From Pasteurellaceae bacterium Macca (GTDB taxonomy: Bacteria > Pseudomonadota > Gammaproteobacteria > Enterobacterales > Pasteurellaceae), in the NCBI GenBank assembly GCA_023101485.1, contig LVZB01000001.1:1482001-1546000 (forward strand): a stretch of DNA of 64,000 bases, read 5' to 3'. A model generated the notes under the pieces. That model did no database searches. It saw only the letters and a program-made list of their open reading frames with translations, and was not told the DNA's origin. The stretch's first letter is position 1. Each line of letters opens with the position of its first letter. This document shows, in pieces, positions 8,555 through 16,482 of the stretch. Both the position numbers and the translations under genes were made by a program.

Positions 8555-10201
8555 TTAGAGATAACGGCTTAATCGCTGACGAATCAGATTAAACGATTCT
8601 TGATGATAAACACGCCCATCTTTAAAAATAGTTCGCAGGACATCATCACTGAAATCAGAATGGCGTGTTAAACCATCGACGCCTCGATATTGTTGGCTGG
8701 CTTCATCAAAAACCACTTTAACACGCCCTTTTTGCGATTTTTTCAAGGCGTTTTTGTCTGTTTTGGGATCTTTAAAAAGTTGATATTCAACGCCATGGCG
8801 AATCGTGCTGGTGCATTTAACCGCAAAGCCTAAGCTATCACGGGTATGATATTGATAAGTCAAACTGCCTACACCAAACACAATGTTTGAGGAGGCAAAT
8901 CCCTTCTCTTTTAATGCCTGTAAAATACGGTGCATTTTGTCATAACTAATGGAATCGCCATAAATAGCGCCAATATGGCGGTCTAACACTTTATAGCCCT
9001 GCTGGTTCAGCTCGCCACCAAAAATGTCCCACAAACAGGGAATCAAGCCCTTTATTTCAGGCTTATCCTTGGCGAGGTTAAAGGTGATTTCGGATGGATG
9101 ATAGATCACTTCATAAATGTCTTGTTGAAGTAAAATATAGCTCGGCTTATTGGCTTGGCAATAGGCTTCTGCCAAGGCGACATTCTCAAATTGGGGCAGA
9201 TTGTCTGGGTTGATACCACATAAAATTTCAACAGGGTCGCCACTATCCGGGCGGATAATAAGTTTCCCGTCACGTTGCAGAATACGCGTTTTTAATGTGG
9301 GCAGAACATGGGTGATATTTTGCCAAAAATCATAGGTATCCGACACAATGGACACCATTCCCCTTGGGTAAACCTCTTCAATTAAATAGCGGAAGGTTTC
9401 AAGCTCATTCATTCCGTGGGCAGACATCACGGAATGTTCTGTGGCTGGAATAGAACAGCCGAGGAGGCTATTATCGTCAATGCCGTAATAATGTTGAACC
9501 GCTTGAATTGCCGGAATCGTATCTGTGCCTACAAAAGAGAGCAGATGCCCCATACCGCTTAAATAGGCACTTTCAAGGGAACTCATACTCCGCATACTAA
9601 AATCATGGGATTGAAAAGGCAGGTGATCCAAATTATCACAGGTTTCTCGTCCATATTTCGCGAGCGTTTTTTTGAACGCATGGGCAACACTGGCACTGGT
9701 AAGAGGGAGCCACATCTGGCAAGAAATTAAGGTTTCAAAATAATTTGTCAGCCAAAAAAATGCCTTTTGGGTATTTTCAATCGTCATCAAAGGGACTTTA
9801 ATTGGCACGATTTCCCCCTCCGGCATGGCTTTAATTTCGAGGGGTAAATAACCTAATTGATGTAAGGCGCGGATATGTGCGTTATCCACCGCACTCTCAT
9901 TTTCAAGATTAAAGGTGGCTTGAATAAATTGCGTATATTCTTGCAGGACGTCTTCTTCCTTGCGGGAAAAAAAGTGCGTATTAAAGTAATGGATAAAATA
10001 TTCCATGATTAACGCTTGGAAACCGAAAGAAACCACATTTTCAACATAGGGGAGATATTGATGGCTTCTTGGTGTTAAGACGCTGTAAATCACTTCCGTG
10101 CCTTGGGGGTATTGGGCTTTATGTGAAATCTTATAAAAATCACATAACAACATCGCATTGGGTTGAAAGGCGTGGGACGCATTTTGATGTAATTTCATCA
10201 T
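8555..10201 (-). CDS. nadV: Nicotinamide phosphoribosyltransferase NadV
   Basis: A 548-residue protein of the NAMPT/NadV family. It joins nicotinamide to PRPP to give NMN in NAD salvage. Family landmarks are LLCDFYKISHKAQYP near residue 20, SHDFSMRSMSS (about 198-208), GTDTIPA (225-231), PATEHS with the catalytic histidine H256, SDTYDFW (287-293) and the phosphate-binding RPDSGDP (317-323). It is somewhat longer than NAMPT and H. ducreyi NadV (about 490-495). NadV is known to confer V-factor independence in Pasteurellaceae. The ATG at 10201, followed by a second ATG, has a good AGGAG. A hairpin sits in the leader (10230-10261). PnuC is encoded nearby but not in the same operon. Confidence 0.95.
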   Translation of the reverse strand: MMKLHQNASHAFQPNAMLLCDFYKISHKAQYPQGTEVIYSVLTPRSHQYLPYVENVVSFGFQALIMEYFIHYFNTHFFSRKEEDVLQEYTQFIQATFNLENESAVDNAHIRALHQLGYLPLEIKAMPEGEIVPIKVPLMTIENTQKAFFWLTNYFETLISCQMWLPLTSASVAHAFKKTLAKYGRETCDNLDHLPFQSHDFSMRSMSSLESAYLSGMGHLLSFVGTDTIPAIQAVQHYYGIDDNSLLGCSIPATEHSVMSAHGMNELETFRYLIEEVYPRGMVSIVSDTYDFWQNITHVLPTLKTRILQRDGKLIIRPDSGDPVEILCGINPDNLPQFENVALAEAYCQANKPSYILLQQDIYEVIYHPSEITFNLAKDKPEIKGLIPCLWDIFGGELNQQGYKVLDRHIGAIYGDSISYDKMHRILQALKEKGFASSNIVFGVGSLTYQYHTRDSLGFAVKCTSTIRHGVEYQLFKDPKTDKNALKKSQKGRVKVVFDEASQQYRGVDGLTRHSDFSDDVLRTIFKDGRVYHQESFNLIRQRLSRYL

Positions 10202-10229
10202 AAAAACTCCTTTATATATAAAATAAAAA

Positions 10230-10261
10230 AGCCCTGATTTTTTGTTGTATTTAATAGGGCT
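10230..10261 (-). promoter_or_regulatory. Leader hairpin upstream of nadV
   Basis: On the minus strand AGCCCT and AGGGCT (6 bp, 20-base AT-rich loop) are followed directly by TTTTTTATTTTATATA and then the nadV Shine-Dalgarno 19 bases later. The position suggests a terminator/attenuator in the nadV leader. The long loop makes it weak unless a protein or ligand assists. It matches no NAD riboswitch class that I recognise. Confidence 0.4.
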
Positions 10262-10285
10262 AAATTGGGCCTGAGTTGAGAGAAG

Positions 10286-10326
10286 AACAAGCGATCAAAA
10301 TGTGAGAAAAATTCAACCGCTTGTTA
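10286..10326 (-). terminator. Inverted uptake-signal pair, likely terminator after the oxidoreductase gene
   Basis: AACAAGCG (10286-10293) and CGCTTGTT (10318-10325), two near-perfect USS cores in opposite orientation, can pair across a 24-base loop. They lie directly after the oxidoreductase stop. Inverted USS pairs often act as terminators in Pasteurellaceae. No strong T-run follows, so termination is inferred. Confidence 0.45.
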
Positions 10327-10332
10327 CGCAAT

Positions 10333-11361
10333 TTAACAAGGGATTTTTTGCCCTTTACGCGCACTTTCAAAGGCTTTTTCGATTAAGCCTAACACATAGC
10401 TTGCCTGCTCGGGCGTAACCGCAAGAGGCTTGCCTTGTACAATGCCTTCATACAGATTGTGGTAGAAATCGGCGTAACTTGCTGGCGTGGAAGGAAAGGG
10501 CTTACAAACCACTTCGCCGTTTATTTCCGTATGCAAAATGCCACATTCAGCTTCATGTTCGGCAACCTTCGTTTGCCCCTGTGCTAGGCGACTTTCTTGG
10601 GGATCAACGGTTTGTTTTACATAAGATCCCAATTTGCCGTGGAGCGTGAAATGTCGCCCCGCTTCTCGGGCATATTTACTCGCAAACAGCGCTACTTTTA
10701 AGCCTGACAAGTAGTAGAGATGTAGCGTGAAATTATCATCACTTAACGCGCCGTCGTGTTGGTAGCGAATATCGGCAAAAATAGCCTGTGGCTTGCCAAA
10801 AAGGTAAATGCTTGCATCAAGAAGATGTACGCCAAGATCATAAACTAGCCCTGTGCCTTTTTCGCCCGTTTCTTTCCATTGTTTGACGTTCTTTCCCTTC
10901 GCATAGCGTTCAATGCGAATTTCACAATCCACCGGTTCGCCCACTAAACCTTCGGCTAACACGGTTTTGGCGGTGGCGATAGCGTCATCCCAACGGCGAT
11001 TTTGGTAAATGGCAAGCACCACGTTATTTGCCTTGGCTAATGTGGCGAGTTCTTCCGCTTCGGCTTGGCTGGTGGCGAGGGGCTTTTCTACTAAAACGTG
11101 TTTTCCTGCCAAAATGGCACGTTTTGCCATCTCATAGTGAGTTTGGTTTGGCGTGGTAATCAGCACTAAATCAATTTCTGGGCTAAGGAGTGAAGCAAAA
11201 TCACGCACAATTTCCACCTCGGGGAGTAATTCAGCGGCACGATTTGTTTGGCGTTCATAGACTTTACGAATGGCAAAGCGCGGATCTTGGGTTAAAAAAG
11301 GAAGGTGAAAGACTTTGCTGGAATAGCCAAAGCCTGCTATCGCAATATTTAAGGTTTTCAT
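10333..11361 (-). CDS. Gfo/Idh/MocA family oxidoreductase (YdgJ-like)
   Basis: A 342-residue protein. The N-terminal Rossmann fold begins LNIAIAGFGYSSKVFHLPFL (GxGxxS/G nucleotide-binding loop). It is followed by the family's EKPLA motif (VLVEKPLATS), which carries the catalytic lysine, and a C-terminal GFO_IDH_MocA domain with DLGVHLLDASIYLFG. It resembles E. coli YdgJ. The enzymes are NAD(P)-dependent dehydrogenases acting on sugars or related polyols; the substrate cannot be read from sequence. Its ATG overlaps the end of the PhoH-like gene by 4 bases, so the two are translationally coupled. This pairing is not one I recognise as functional. Confidence 0.88.
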   Translation of the reverse strand: MKTLNIAIAGFGYSSKVFHLPFLTQDPRFAIRKVYERQTNRAAELLPEVEIVRDFASLLSPEIDLVLITTPNQTHYEMAKRAILAGKHVLVEKPLATSQAEAEELATLAKANNVVLAIYQNRRWDDAIATAKTVLAEGLVGEPVDCEIRIERYAKGKNVKQWKETGEKGTGLVYDLGVHLLDASIYLFGKPQAIFADIRYQHDGALSDDNFTLHLYYLSGLKVALFASKYAREAGRHFTLHGKLGSYVKQTVDPQESRLAQGQTKVAEHEAECGILHTEINGEVVCKPFPSTPASYADFYHNLYEGIVQGKPLAVTPEQASYVLGLIEKAFESARKGQKIPC

Positions 11362-12425
11362 AGTTGTTCTGCCTGTTCTAAGAGTTTTTGCTGTTCTAAG
11401 TTGAGTTTTTCTAAACGGCGTTGCTCCCGTTTGATCTCATCTTCGGCTTCCCATTTATCATAGGCTTGCACGATTTTAGCCACCACCGGATGACGCACAA
11501 TATCTTGGCTGTCGAAGTAGTTAAAGCTTAAATCTTCCACTTGGCTTAACACTTCCATGGCGTGCTTTAAGCCCGATTTTTGGCTACGGGGTAAATCCAC
11601 TTGGGTAACATCGCCGGTGATCACCGCTTTTGAATTAAAGCCGATACGGGTTAAAAACATCTTCATCTGTTCAATAGTGGTGTTTTGGCTCTCATCTAAA
11701 ATAATAAAGGCATCATTGAGCGTCCGCCCACGCATATAGGCAAGGGGAGCGATTTCAATGACATTTCGCTCCATCAGTTTTTGCGCTTTTTCAAAGCCGA
11801 GCATTTCAAACAGGGCATCATAAAGTGGGCGTAAATAAGGCTCAATTTTCTGCCCTAAATCCCCGGGTAAGAAGCCCAATTTCTCCCCAGCTTCCACCGC
11901 GGGGCGAGTCAGCAAAATTCGGCGAATTTCTTGCCGTTCAAGGGATTCCACCGCCGCCGCTACAGCTAAAAAGGTTTTCCCCGTCCCCGCTGGTCCAATC
12001 CCAAAGCTAATATCGTGTTTGAGAATATTCCGTAGATAGGCTTGCTGATGTTCCCCTCGGGGTTTAATGACGCCCCGTTTCGTTTTAATTGCAATGTCCT
12101 GTTGGTGGGAAGGGTGGTGGGATTGCAATAACATTCGGCTCTCTTGAATGGCTAAATGGACATCTTCTAAATCAAGCTCAGGCATTTTCCCTTTCAGGGG
12201 CGCAGTATCGTTGTAGAGTTGGCGGAGTAATTTCGCGGTATTTTGGAGAATTTGAGCAGAGTAATGCCCCTCTTCCAAGGGTTTTAATGTCAGGGTAAAG
12301 CCTTGACGAGCAATCACAACATTAAAACTTTTTTCAATCAAGGCAAGGTGTTCATCAAACGCGCCACAAAAGGCTTGTAGGCGGGCATTATCTTGTGGTT
12401 CAAGGGTAAAAATCAGTTCGTTCAA
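11358..12425 (-). CDS. ybeZ: PhoH-like ATPase YbeZ
   Basis: A 355-residue protein with an N-terminal RNA-binding-like domain and a PhoH ATPase domain. Walker A is GPAGTGKT (in SFGIGPAGTGKTFLA) and Walker B is AFIILDESQN. The family includes E. coli YbeZ, which interacts with the rRNA-processing endonuclease YbeY. In many relatives ybeY and corC follow. Here the Gfo/Idh/MocA oxidoreductase follows directly instead, with a 4-base overlap. A USS lies just upstream of the start (12440-12449). The C-terminus is rich in Glu, Lys and Gln (probably a coiled coil). Confidence 0.9.
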   Translation of the reverse strand: MNELIFTLEPQDNARLQAFCGAFDEHLALIEKSFNVVIARQGFTLTLKPLEEGHYSAQILQNTAKLLRQLYNDTAPLKGKMPELDLEDVHLAIQESRMLLQSHHPSHQQDIAIKTKRGVIKPRGEHQQAYLRNILKHDISFGIGPAGTGKTFLAVAAAVESLERQEIRRILLTRPAVEAGEKLGFLPGDLGQKIEPYLRPLYDALFEMLGFEKAQKLMERNVIEIAPLAYMRGRTLNDAFIILDESQNTTIEQMKMFLTRIGFNSKAVITGDVTQVDLPRSQKSGLKHAMEVLSQVEDLSFNYFDSQDIVRHPVVAKIVQAYDKWEAEDEIKREQRRLEKLNLEQQKLLEQAEQL

Positions 12426-12568
12426 GGGGATTCCTTAATACAAGCGGTCAAAAAAATCGCTCTTTTTGTAAAAGATATGCCACATTCTAAGCGATTTTTC
12501 CTTTTGATTGTAGAAAAATGTGATGTTTTATAATGGGTAAGGTCGTAAGTAAAGGGTGAAGATTTTGG

Positions 12569-12597
12569 TTGAGTTTAAGTGATGCCGTAAATATAAT
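12569..12597 (+). promoter_or_regulatory. Promoter of the brnTA operon
   Basis: TTGAGT (12569-12574), 17 bases, then TATAAT (12592-12597) is a near-consensus sigma-70 promoter. It lies 33 bases before the brnT ATG at 12630. BrnA-type antitoxins normally repress such a promoter; I do not see a clear operator palindrome. Confidence 0.65.
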
Positions 12598-12629
12598 TTA
12601 TTGACATTTTGACAGATCGAGAAACGGTG

Positions 12630-12917
12630 ATGTATAAAATTGATGGATTTGAATGGGATCTACGCAAAGCAGAAATCAATGAATTAAAGCACAATATCAG
12701 CTTTAATGAAGCAATCACTGTATTTTATGATGATGATGCCCTGTTAATTCCTGATCCTGAACACTCTTTTTTAGAGGAGCGTTTTATTTTACTGGGTTTA
12801 AGTTCGGCGAATAATACCTTAGTTGTCGTACATTGTGAGCGAGGAGAGAATATCCGCATTATTTCAGCCCGCCTTGCAACAAAACGGGAACAAGCACAAT
12901 ACCAAAGGAGAAATTGA
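12630..12917 (+). CDS. brnT: BrnT family ribonuclease toxin
   Basis: A 95-residue protein from the ATG at 12630 (MYKIDGFEWDLRKAEINELK). A possible start seven codons earlier has no better ribosome site. BrnT family features are the opening FEWDxxKAxxNxxKHxISF, then EAxxVFYDDDALL, the RFILLGLS strand and the C-terminal IRIISARLATKREQAQY. BrnT is a RelE-fold endoribonuclease that cuts RNA and stops growth until neutralised by BrnA. The first histidine and the R/E-rich C-terminal motif typical of active members are visible, so it looks intact. Its stop overlaps the next ATG by one base. Confidence 0.9.
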   Translation: MYKIDGFEWDLRKAEINELKHNISFNEAITVFYDDDALLIPDPEHSFLEERFILLGLSSANNTLVVVHCERGENIRIISARLATKREQAQYQRRN

Positions 12918-13132
12918 TGCAACAAGAATATGATTTTAGCCAAGGGGTAAAAAATCCCTACGCTAAGCGGTTAAAAAGTAAAAAAGTCGTGACAATTCGT
13001 ATTGATGATGAAGCCATTGATTATTTTAAACAGCTTTCCGCCGAAATGGATATGCCTTATCAAACCTTGATTAACCTCTATTTAAAAGAGTGTGCAAAAA
13101 CGCAGAAAAAGCCCGATATTCAGTGGCGGTAA
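12917..13132 (+). CDS. brnA: BrnA family antitoxin
   Basis: A 71-residue protein. The ATG at 12917 (after AAAGGAG) is preferred over an in-frame TTG one codon earlier. The core KKVVTIRIDDEAIDYFKQLS followed by MPYQTLINLYLKECA is the ribbon-helix-helix-like DNA-binding part of BrnA antitoxins. BrnA binds BrnT and represses the shared promoter. Toxin first, antitoxin second, with overlapping TGATG, is the standard brnTA order. The pair lies between ybeZ and thiB and is probably accessory DNA. Confidence 0.9.
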   Translation: MQQEYDFSQGVKNPYAKRLKSKKVVTIRIDDEAIDYFKQLSAEMDMPYQTLINLYLKECAKTQKKPDIQWR

Positions 13133-13223
13133 TCAGCTTTTTCCATTGAATACGCTATTTTAGGTGCGATTTGAGTCTTTATCGTATTTTGCAATCACTA
13201 AAAATAGCTTAAACTACTGCCGT

Positions 13224-13303
13224 TCTCATTGGGGTGCTTTGTAAGCAAGGCTGAGAAATACCCATAGAACCTGATCTGAGTAATATCAGCGTAGGGATTT
13301 GAG
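13224..13303 (+). promoter_or_regulatory. TPP riboswitch (THI element)
   Basis: The segment holds the conserved parts of the thiamine pyrophosphate aptamer: GGGGTGC (13231-13237), CTGAGA (13251-13256), ACCCATAGAACCTGAT, then CTGAGTAATATCAGCGTAGGGA (ending about 13297, given here in parts: CTGAG, TAATATCAGC, GTAGGGA). It lies about 60 bases upstream of thiB. Binding of TPP would turn off thiB. The expression platform is probably the hairpin at 13333-13358. Confidence 0.95.
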
Positions 13304-13332
13304 ATAGAAAATATGTACCACTCTATTTTAGA

Positions 13333-13358
13333 TCCTTCTATTTTACTGTTTAGAAGGA
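13333..13358 (+). promoter_or_regulatory. Shine-Dalgarno sequestering hairpin of the thiB riboswitch
   Basis: TCCTTCTA (13333-13340) is exactly complementary to TAGAAGGA (13351-13358), forming an 8-bp stem with a 10-base loop. The 3' arm contains the thiB Shine-Dalgarno AGAAGGA, 7 bases before the ATG at 13366. There is no T-run. The riboswitch is therefore likely to work at translation initiation and not by transcription termination. Confidence 0.7.
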
Positions 13359-13365
13359 ACATTCC

Positions 13366-14346
13366 ATGAAATTCACCTCACTTCTTCCCCTTAGTTTTTT
13401 AGCAATCACCACGGTTGCGAGTGCAAAGCCGATTTTAAATGTCTATAGCTATGACTCCTTTGCTGGAGAATGGGGAGCGGCCCCCAAACTCAAACCGCTG
13501 TTTGAAGCCCAATGTGGCTGTGAAGTGAAATTTTTTGCCTTTCAAGATGGTGTAACGATGTTTAATCGCCTACGTTTAGAAGGCAAGAAAACCAAAGCAG
13601 ACGTGGTGGTCGGCTTAGCACATTTCACCTTGCCCGAGGCGGAAAAATCGGGGCTATTCCAAGCCAGCGGAATCCAAAGCCACACCCCGAACTTACCGAT
13701 AACGTGGCAAAATGACACGTTCATCCCCTTTGATTACGGCGAATATGCGTTTATTTACGCAAAACAAAAACTTGCCAACCCACCGAAAAGCCTTAAAGCG
13801 TTAGTTGAGCGGCAAGATCTCAAAGTCATTTATCAAGATCCGCGGACAAGCCTTGTTGGTCGAGGCTTACTTTACTGGCTCAATAGCGTTTATGGCGAGC
13901 AAGCTGAACAAGCGTGGCAACAATTAGCGCAACATACCGTGACCGTTGGGAAAGGTTGGTCGGAAACCTACGGCGCGTTTCTTAAAGGGGAGGCGGATCT
14001 CGTGTTAAGTTACACCACCTCGCCACTTTATCATCAATGGCACGATAAAACGGATGACTATGTCGCCGCACAATTTGAAGAGGGGCATCTCCTTCAAATC
14101 GAAACCGCAGCCCTGAGTAAATTCAGCAAACAGCCCGACTTAGCGCGTCAATTTCTGCGTTTTCTCCAACAGCCCGAAGCTCAACAGATGATTAGCTATC
14201 ACAATGTGATGAAGCCGATCAATCAAGCACAAGCCGATGCTGGTTTTAACACCTTGCCTCGCTACACGATCCGTGACTTCCCTCAACCCACAGGCGAAAG
14301 CGTGAAAAAATGGCTCGCAACGTGGCAAGCGGTGTTAGCTAAATAG
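13366..14346 (+). CDS. thiB: Thiamine ABC transporter substrate-binding protein ThiB
   Basis: A 326-residue periplasmic binding protein with a signal peptide (MKFTSLLPLSFLAITTVASA, probable cut after Ala20). The mature start is PILNVYSYDSFAGEWG, typical of ThiB/TbpA. Other landmarks are CGCEVKFFAFQDG, FNRLRLEGKKTKADVVVGL, WQNDTFIPFDYGEYAFIY and LVLSYTTSPLYH. ThiB captures thiamine, TMP and TPP for import. The TPP riboswitch in its leader confirms the substrate. The usual thiP (permease) and thiQ (ATPase) genes do not follow: about 310 bases of non-coding DNA and then recQ on the opposite strand. The partner genes must be elsewhere or be replaced. Confidence 0.93.
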   Translation: MKFTSLLPLSFLAITTVASAKPILNVYSYDSFAGEWGAAPKLKPLFEAQCGCEVKFFAFQDGVTMFNRLRLEGKKTKADVVVGLAHFTLPEAEKSGLFQASGIQSHTPNLPITWQNDTFIPFDYGEYAFIYAKQKLANPPKSLKALVERQDLKVIYQDPRTSLVGRGLLYWLNSVYGEQAEQAWQQLAQHTVTVGKGWSETYGAFLKGEADLVLSYTTSPLYHQWHDKTDDYVAAQFEEGHLLQIETAALSKFSKQPDLARQFLRFLQQPEAQQMISYHNVMKPINQAQADAGFNTLPRYTIRDFPQPTGESVKKWLATWQAVLAK

Positions 14347-14409
14347 AAAACAAGCGGTCATTTTTTGGGGATTTTTTGTTAGTTATTTGGAATAGTTCTC
14401 ACTTTTAAT

Positions 14410-14473
14410 ACAAGCGGTCGAATTTTTAAGAGATTTTGTTTTGAGCAAAATTTTCAGTCAATGAGACCGCTTG
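14410..14473. repeat. Inverted pair of uptake signal sequences
   Basis: ACAAGCGGTC (14410-14419) and GACCGCTTGT (14464-14473) are exact inverse copies of the Apl-type USS with 44 bases between. A third copy lies at 14350-14359. They lie between convergent thiB and recQ and could form a bidirectional terminator. Confidence 0.7.
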
Positions 14474-14528
14474 TTTTTGATAATGATGTGGCAGCCACGT
14501 TTATCTTTTTGGGGCGAGCGTAGGTTAT

Positions 14529-14629
14529 TTAAGGTTTAGAATAAATCATGGTGAAAGCCAAACCTATGTTGATTGAAACTAAAATAATTAGTGCTTAGAG
14601 AACACGCTAATCAGACTTAACGAGAGCAT
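14529..14629 (-). pseudogene. Possible remnant of a small hydrophobic protein
   Basis: On the minus strand an ATG at 14629 reads MLSLSLISVFSKH and stops. In the next frame, from overlapping bases, ALIILVSINIGLAFTMIYSKP runs to a stop at 14529. Joined by a single -1 shift, the two read as one 33-residue hydrophobic peptide resembling a membrane helix or the tail of a transporter. It may be a decayed gene end downstream of recQ, or chance. The evidence is weak. Confidence 0.25.
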
Positions 14630-14657
14630 TTTTTCTCAAAAAATAAACAACAGATAT

Positions 14658-16472
14658 TCAAGCCCGTCGTGCTTTATGTTCTCGAATTAACTGCAAAAAT
14701 GGGGGACCGAAACGTTCGAGTTTTCTCTCCCCGACACCGTTAATGGCGAGCATTTCGCTGTCCGTGGTGGGTAGAAATTCTGCCATTTCTTGTAATGTCG
14801 CATCATTAAATACTACAAAAGGTGGGATATTCTCTTTATCTGCAATCTGTTTGCGGAGAAAACGCAAGCGAGCAAAGAGATCTTTATCATAATGTTTGCT
14901 CGTTTGCTGTTTCTGGATGAATGCGGTGGCAGAGAAATTAAGCCGTGGCATCGCAAGTTCTAGGGGCGTTTCGCCACGCAGAATCGGGCGCGCTTCTTCG
15001 GTTAATTGTAGGGAAGAGTGGTTGGTAATGTTTTGTCGAATCAACCCTAAGTGGATGAGTTGGCGCGTCACACTGACCCAATACTCTTGGGATTTATCTT
15101 TGCCAATGCCATAAACACTAAGGCTATCATGCTGATATTCACGAATTTTCTGATGATTGAGTCCGCGTAAAACGGCGATAATATGGTGTAGCCCAAAGCG
15201 TTGCCCTGTGCGGTAGATCACGGACATCACTTTTTGTGCATCGAGGAGGGCATCATATTTTTTCGGCGGATCAAGGCACACATCGCAATTCTGGCAAGGG
15301 GCTTGGCGTGATTCACCAAAATAGTTGAGTAACACTAAACGGCGACAGGTTTGCGATTCTGCAAAAGCACCAATGGCTTGCAATTTATGTTGTTCGACTT
15401 CCCGTTGCTCACTTTCAGGCTTTTCGAGTAGCACTTTATATAGCCAGCCGTAGTCTGCGGGATCGTAAAACATCAAGGCTTCTGAGGGGAGATCATCTCG
15501 CCCAGCTCGACCGGTTTCTTGATAGTAGGATTCAATGCTTCGGGGGAGATCGAAATGAACGACAAAGCGGACATTCGATTTGTTGATCCCCATACCAAAA
15601 GCCACTGTTGCCACCACAATTTGGATGTTATCTCGTTGAAAGGCATTTTGGACGGTTTCTCGCTGTTGAACGCTCATGCCGGCATGGTAGCCCATCACGG
15701 AAAAACGACGTGTGGCAAGTTTTTCGCTAATCTCTTCGACTTTTTTGCGACTATTACAGTAAATAATGCCACTTTTGCCCTGCTGATTATTTAAAAATTT
15801 AATCAGCTGATCCATCGGCTTAAATTTTTCTTGCACGGTATAGCGAATATTTGGGCGATCAAAACTCCCTAAATAAGTATGGGGTTTTTCTAAGCCGAGA
15901 TGTTGAATAATATCAAAGCGAGTTGTGGGATCGGCCGTTGCGGTGAGTGCGACCAGCGGAATATTGGCAAACGTGTGGCGTAATCCTCGCAGTTGGGTAT
16001 ATTCAGGGCGAAAATCATGTCCCCACTGGGAAACGCAGTGGGCTTCATCGACGGCAATTAAGCTAATTTTACAGTGGGAAATAAACTGGAAGAAATGAGC
16101 CGTCATCACCTTTTCCGGGGAAAGATAGAGCAATTTTAGCTGACCCGAGAGGGCTTTTTGTTCAATCCCTTGCTGTTCTTCCATACTTTGGCTGGAATTG
16201 AGGTAGCCGGCTTCAACGCCATTGGTGAGGAGTTGATCCACCTGATCTTTCATTAACGAAATCAACGGCGAGATAACAAGGGTCATTCCCTCAAGACAGA
16301 GGGCCGGCACTTGATAACAGAGGGATTTTCCACCCCCTGTAGTCATAATGACCAAGCAATCTTGTTGTGCCAAAATGGCTTCAATCACTTCCGCTTGTCC
16401 TTGACGGAAAGATTGATAGCCAAAGACATTTTGTAAAACGGTTTTTGCTTCTATGAGGGTGGGAGATGTCAT
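14658..16472 (-). CDS. recQ: ATP-dependent DNA helicase RecQ
   Basis: A 604-residue protein from the ATG at 16472 (MTSPTLIEAK). An in-frame TTG at 16490 would add six codons and overlap cyaY. Helicase landmarks are the Q-motif region FGYQSFRQGQ, Walker A TTGGGKSLCYQ, AVDEAHC, the motif III-VI series (ALTATADP, QETGRAGRD), and zinc-binding cysteines around CRRLVLLNYFGE and CQNCDVC. These are followed by a winged-helix RQC domain and a C-terminal HRDC domain ending INGVGERKLERFG. It acts in recombination and stalled-fork repair. It follows cyaY directly. No SOS box is seen next to it. Confidence 0.97.
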   Translation of the reverse strand: MTSPTLIEAKTVLQNVFGYQSFRQGQAEVIEAILAQQDCLVIMTTGGGKSLCYQVPALCLEGMTLVISPLISLMKDQVDQLLTNGVEAGYLNSSQSMEEQQGIEQKALSGQLKLLYLSPEKVMTAHFFQFISHCKISLIAVDEAHCVSQWGHDFRPEYTQLRGLRHTFANIPLVALTATADPTTRFDIIQHLGLEKPHTYLGSFDRPNIRYTVQEKFKPMDQLIKFLNNQQGKSGIIYCNSRKKVEEISEKLATRRFSVMGYHAGMSVQQRETVQNAFQRDNIQIVVATVAFGMGINKSNVRFVVHFDLPRSIESYYQETGRAGRDDLPSEALMFYDPADYGWLYKVLLEKPESEQREVEQHKLQAIGAFAESQTCRRLVLLNYFGESRQAPCQNCDVCLDPPKKYDALLDAQKVMSVIYRTGQRFGLHHIIAVLRGLNHQKIREYQHDSLSVYGIGKDKSQEYWVSVTRQLIHLGLIRQNITNHSSLQLTEEARPILRGETPLELAMPRLNFSATAFIQKQQTSKHYDKDLFARLRFLRKQIADKENIPPFVVFNDATLQEMAEFLPTTDSEMLAINGVGERKLERFGPPFLQLIREHKARRA

Positions 16473-16482
16473 GGGTAAGCGC

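Larger units (their letters stand above)
14347..14657. other. Gene-poor region between thiB and recQ
   Basis: About 310 bases without an intact gene. It holds three uptake signals (14350, 14410 and 14464), two of them inverted, and a possible degraded small hydrophobic reading frame on the minus strand (14529-14629). I see no thiP remnant on the plus strand. Confidence 0.6.

Noticed and set aside
14347-14657. A thiP remnant after thiB
   Set aside because: No plus-strand frame in the gap resembles a permease; only a short minus-strand hydrophobic peptide is visible.
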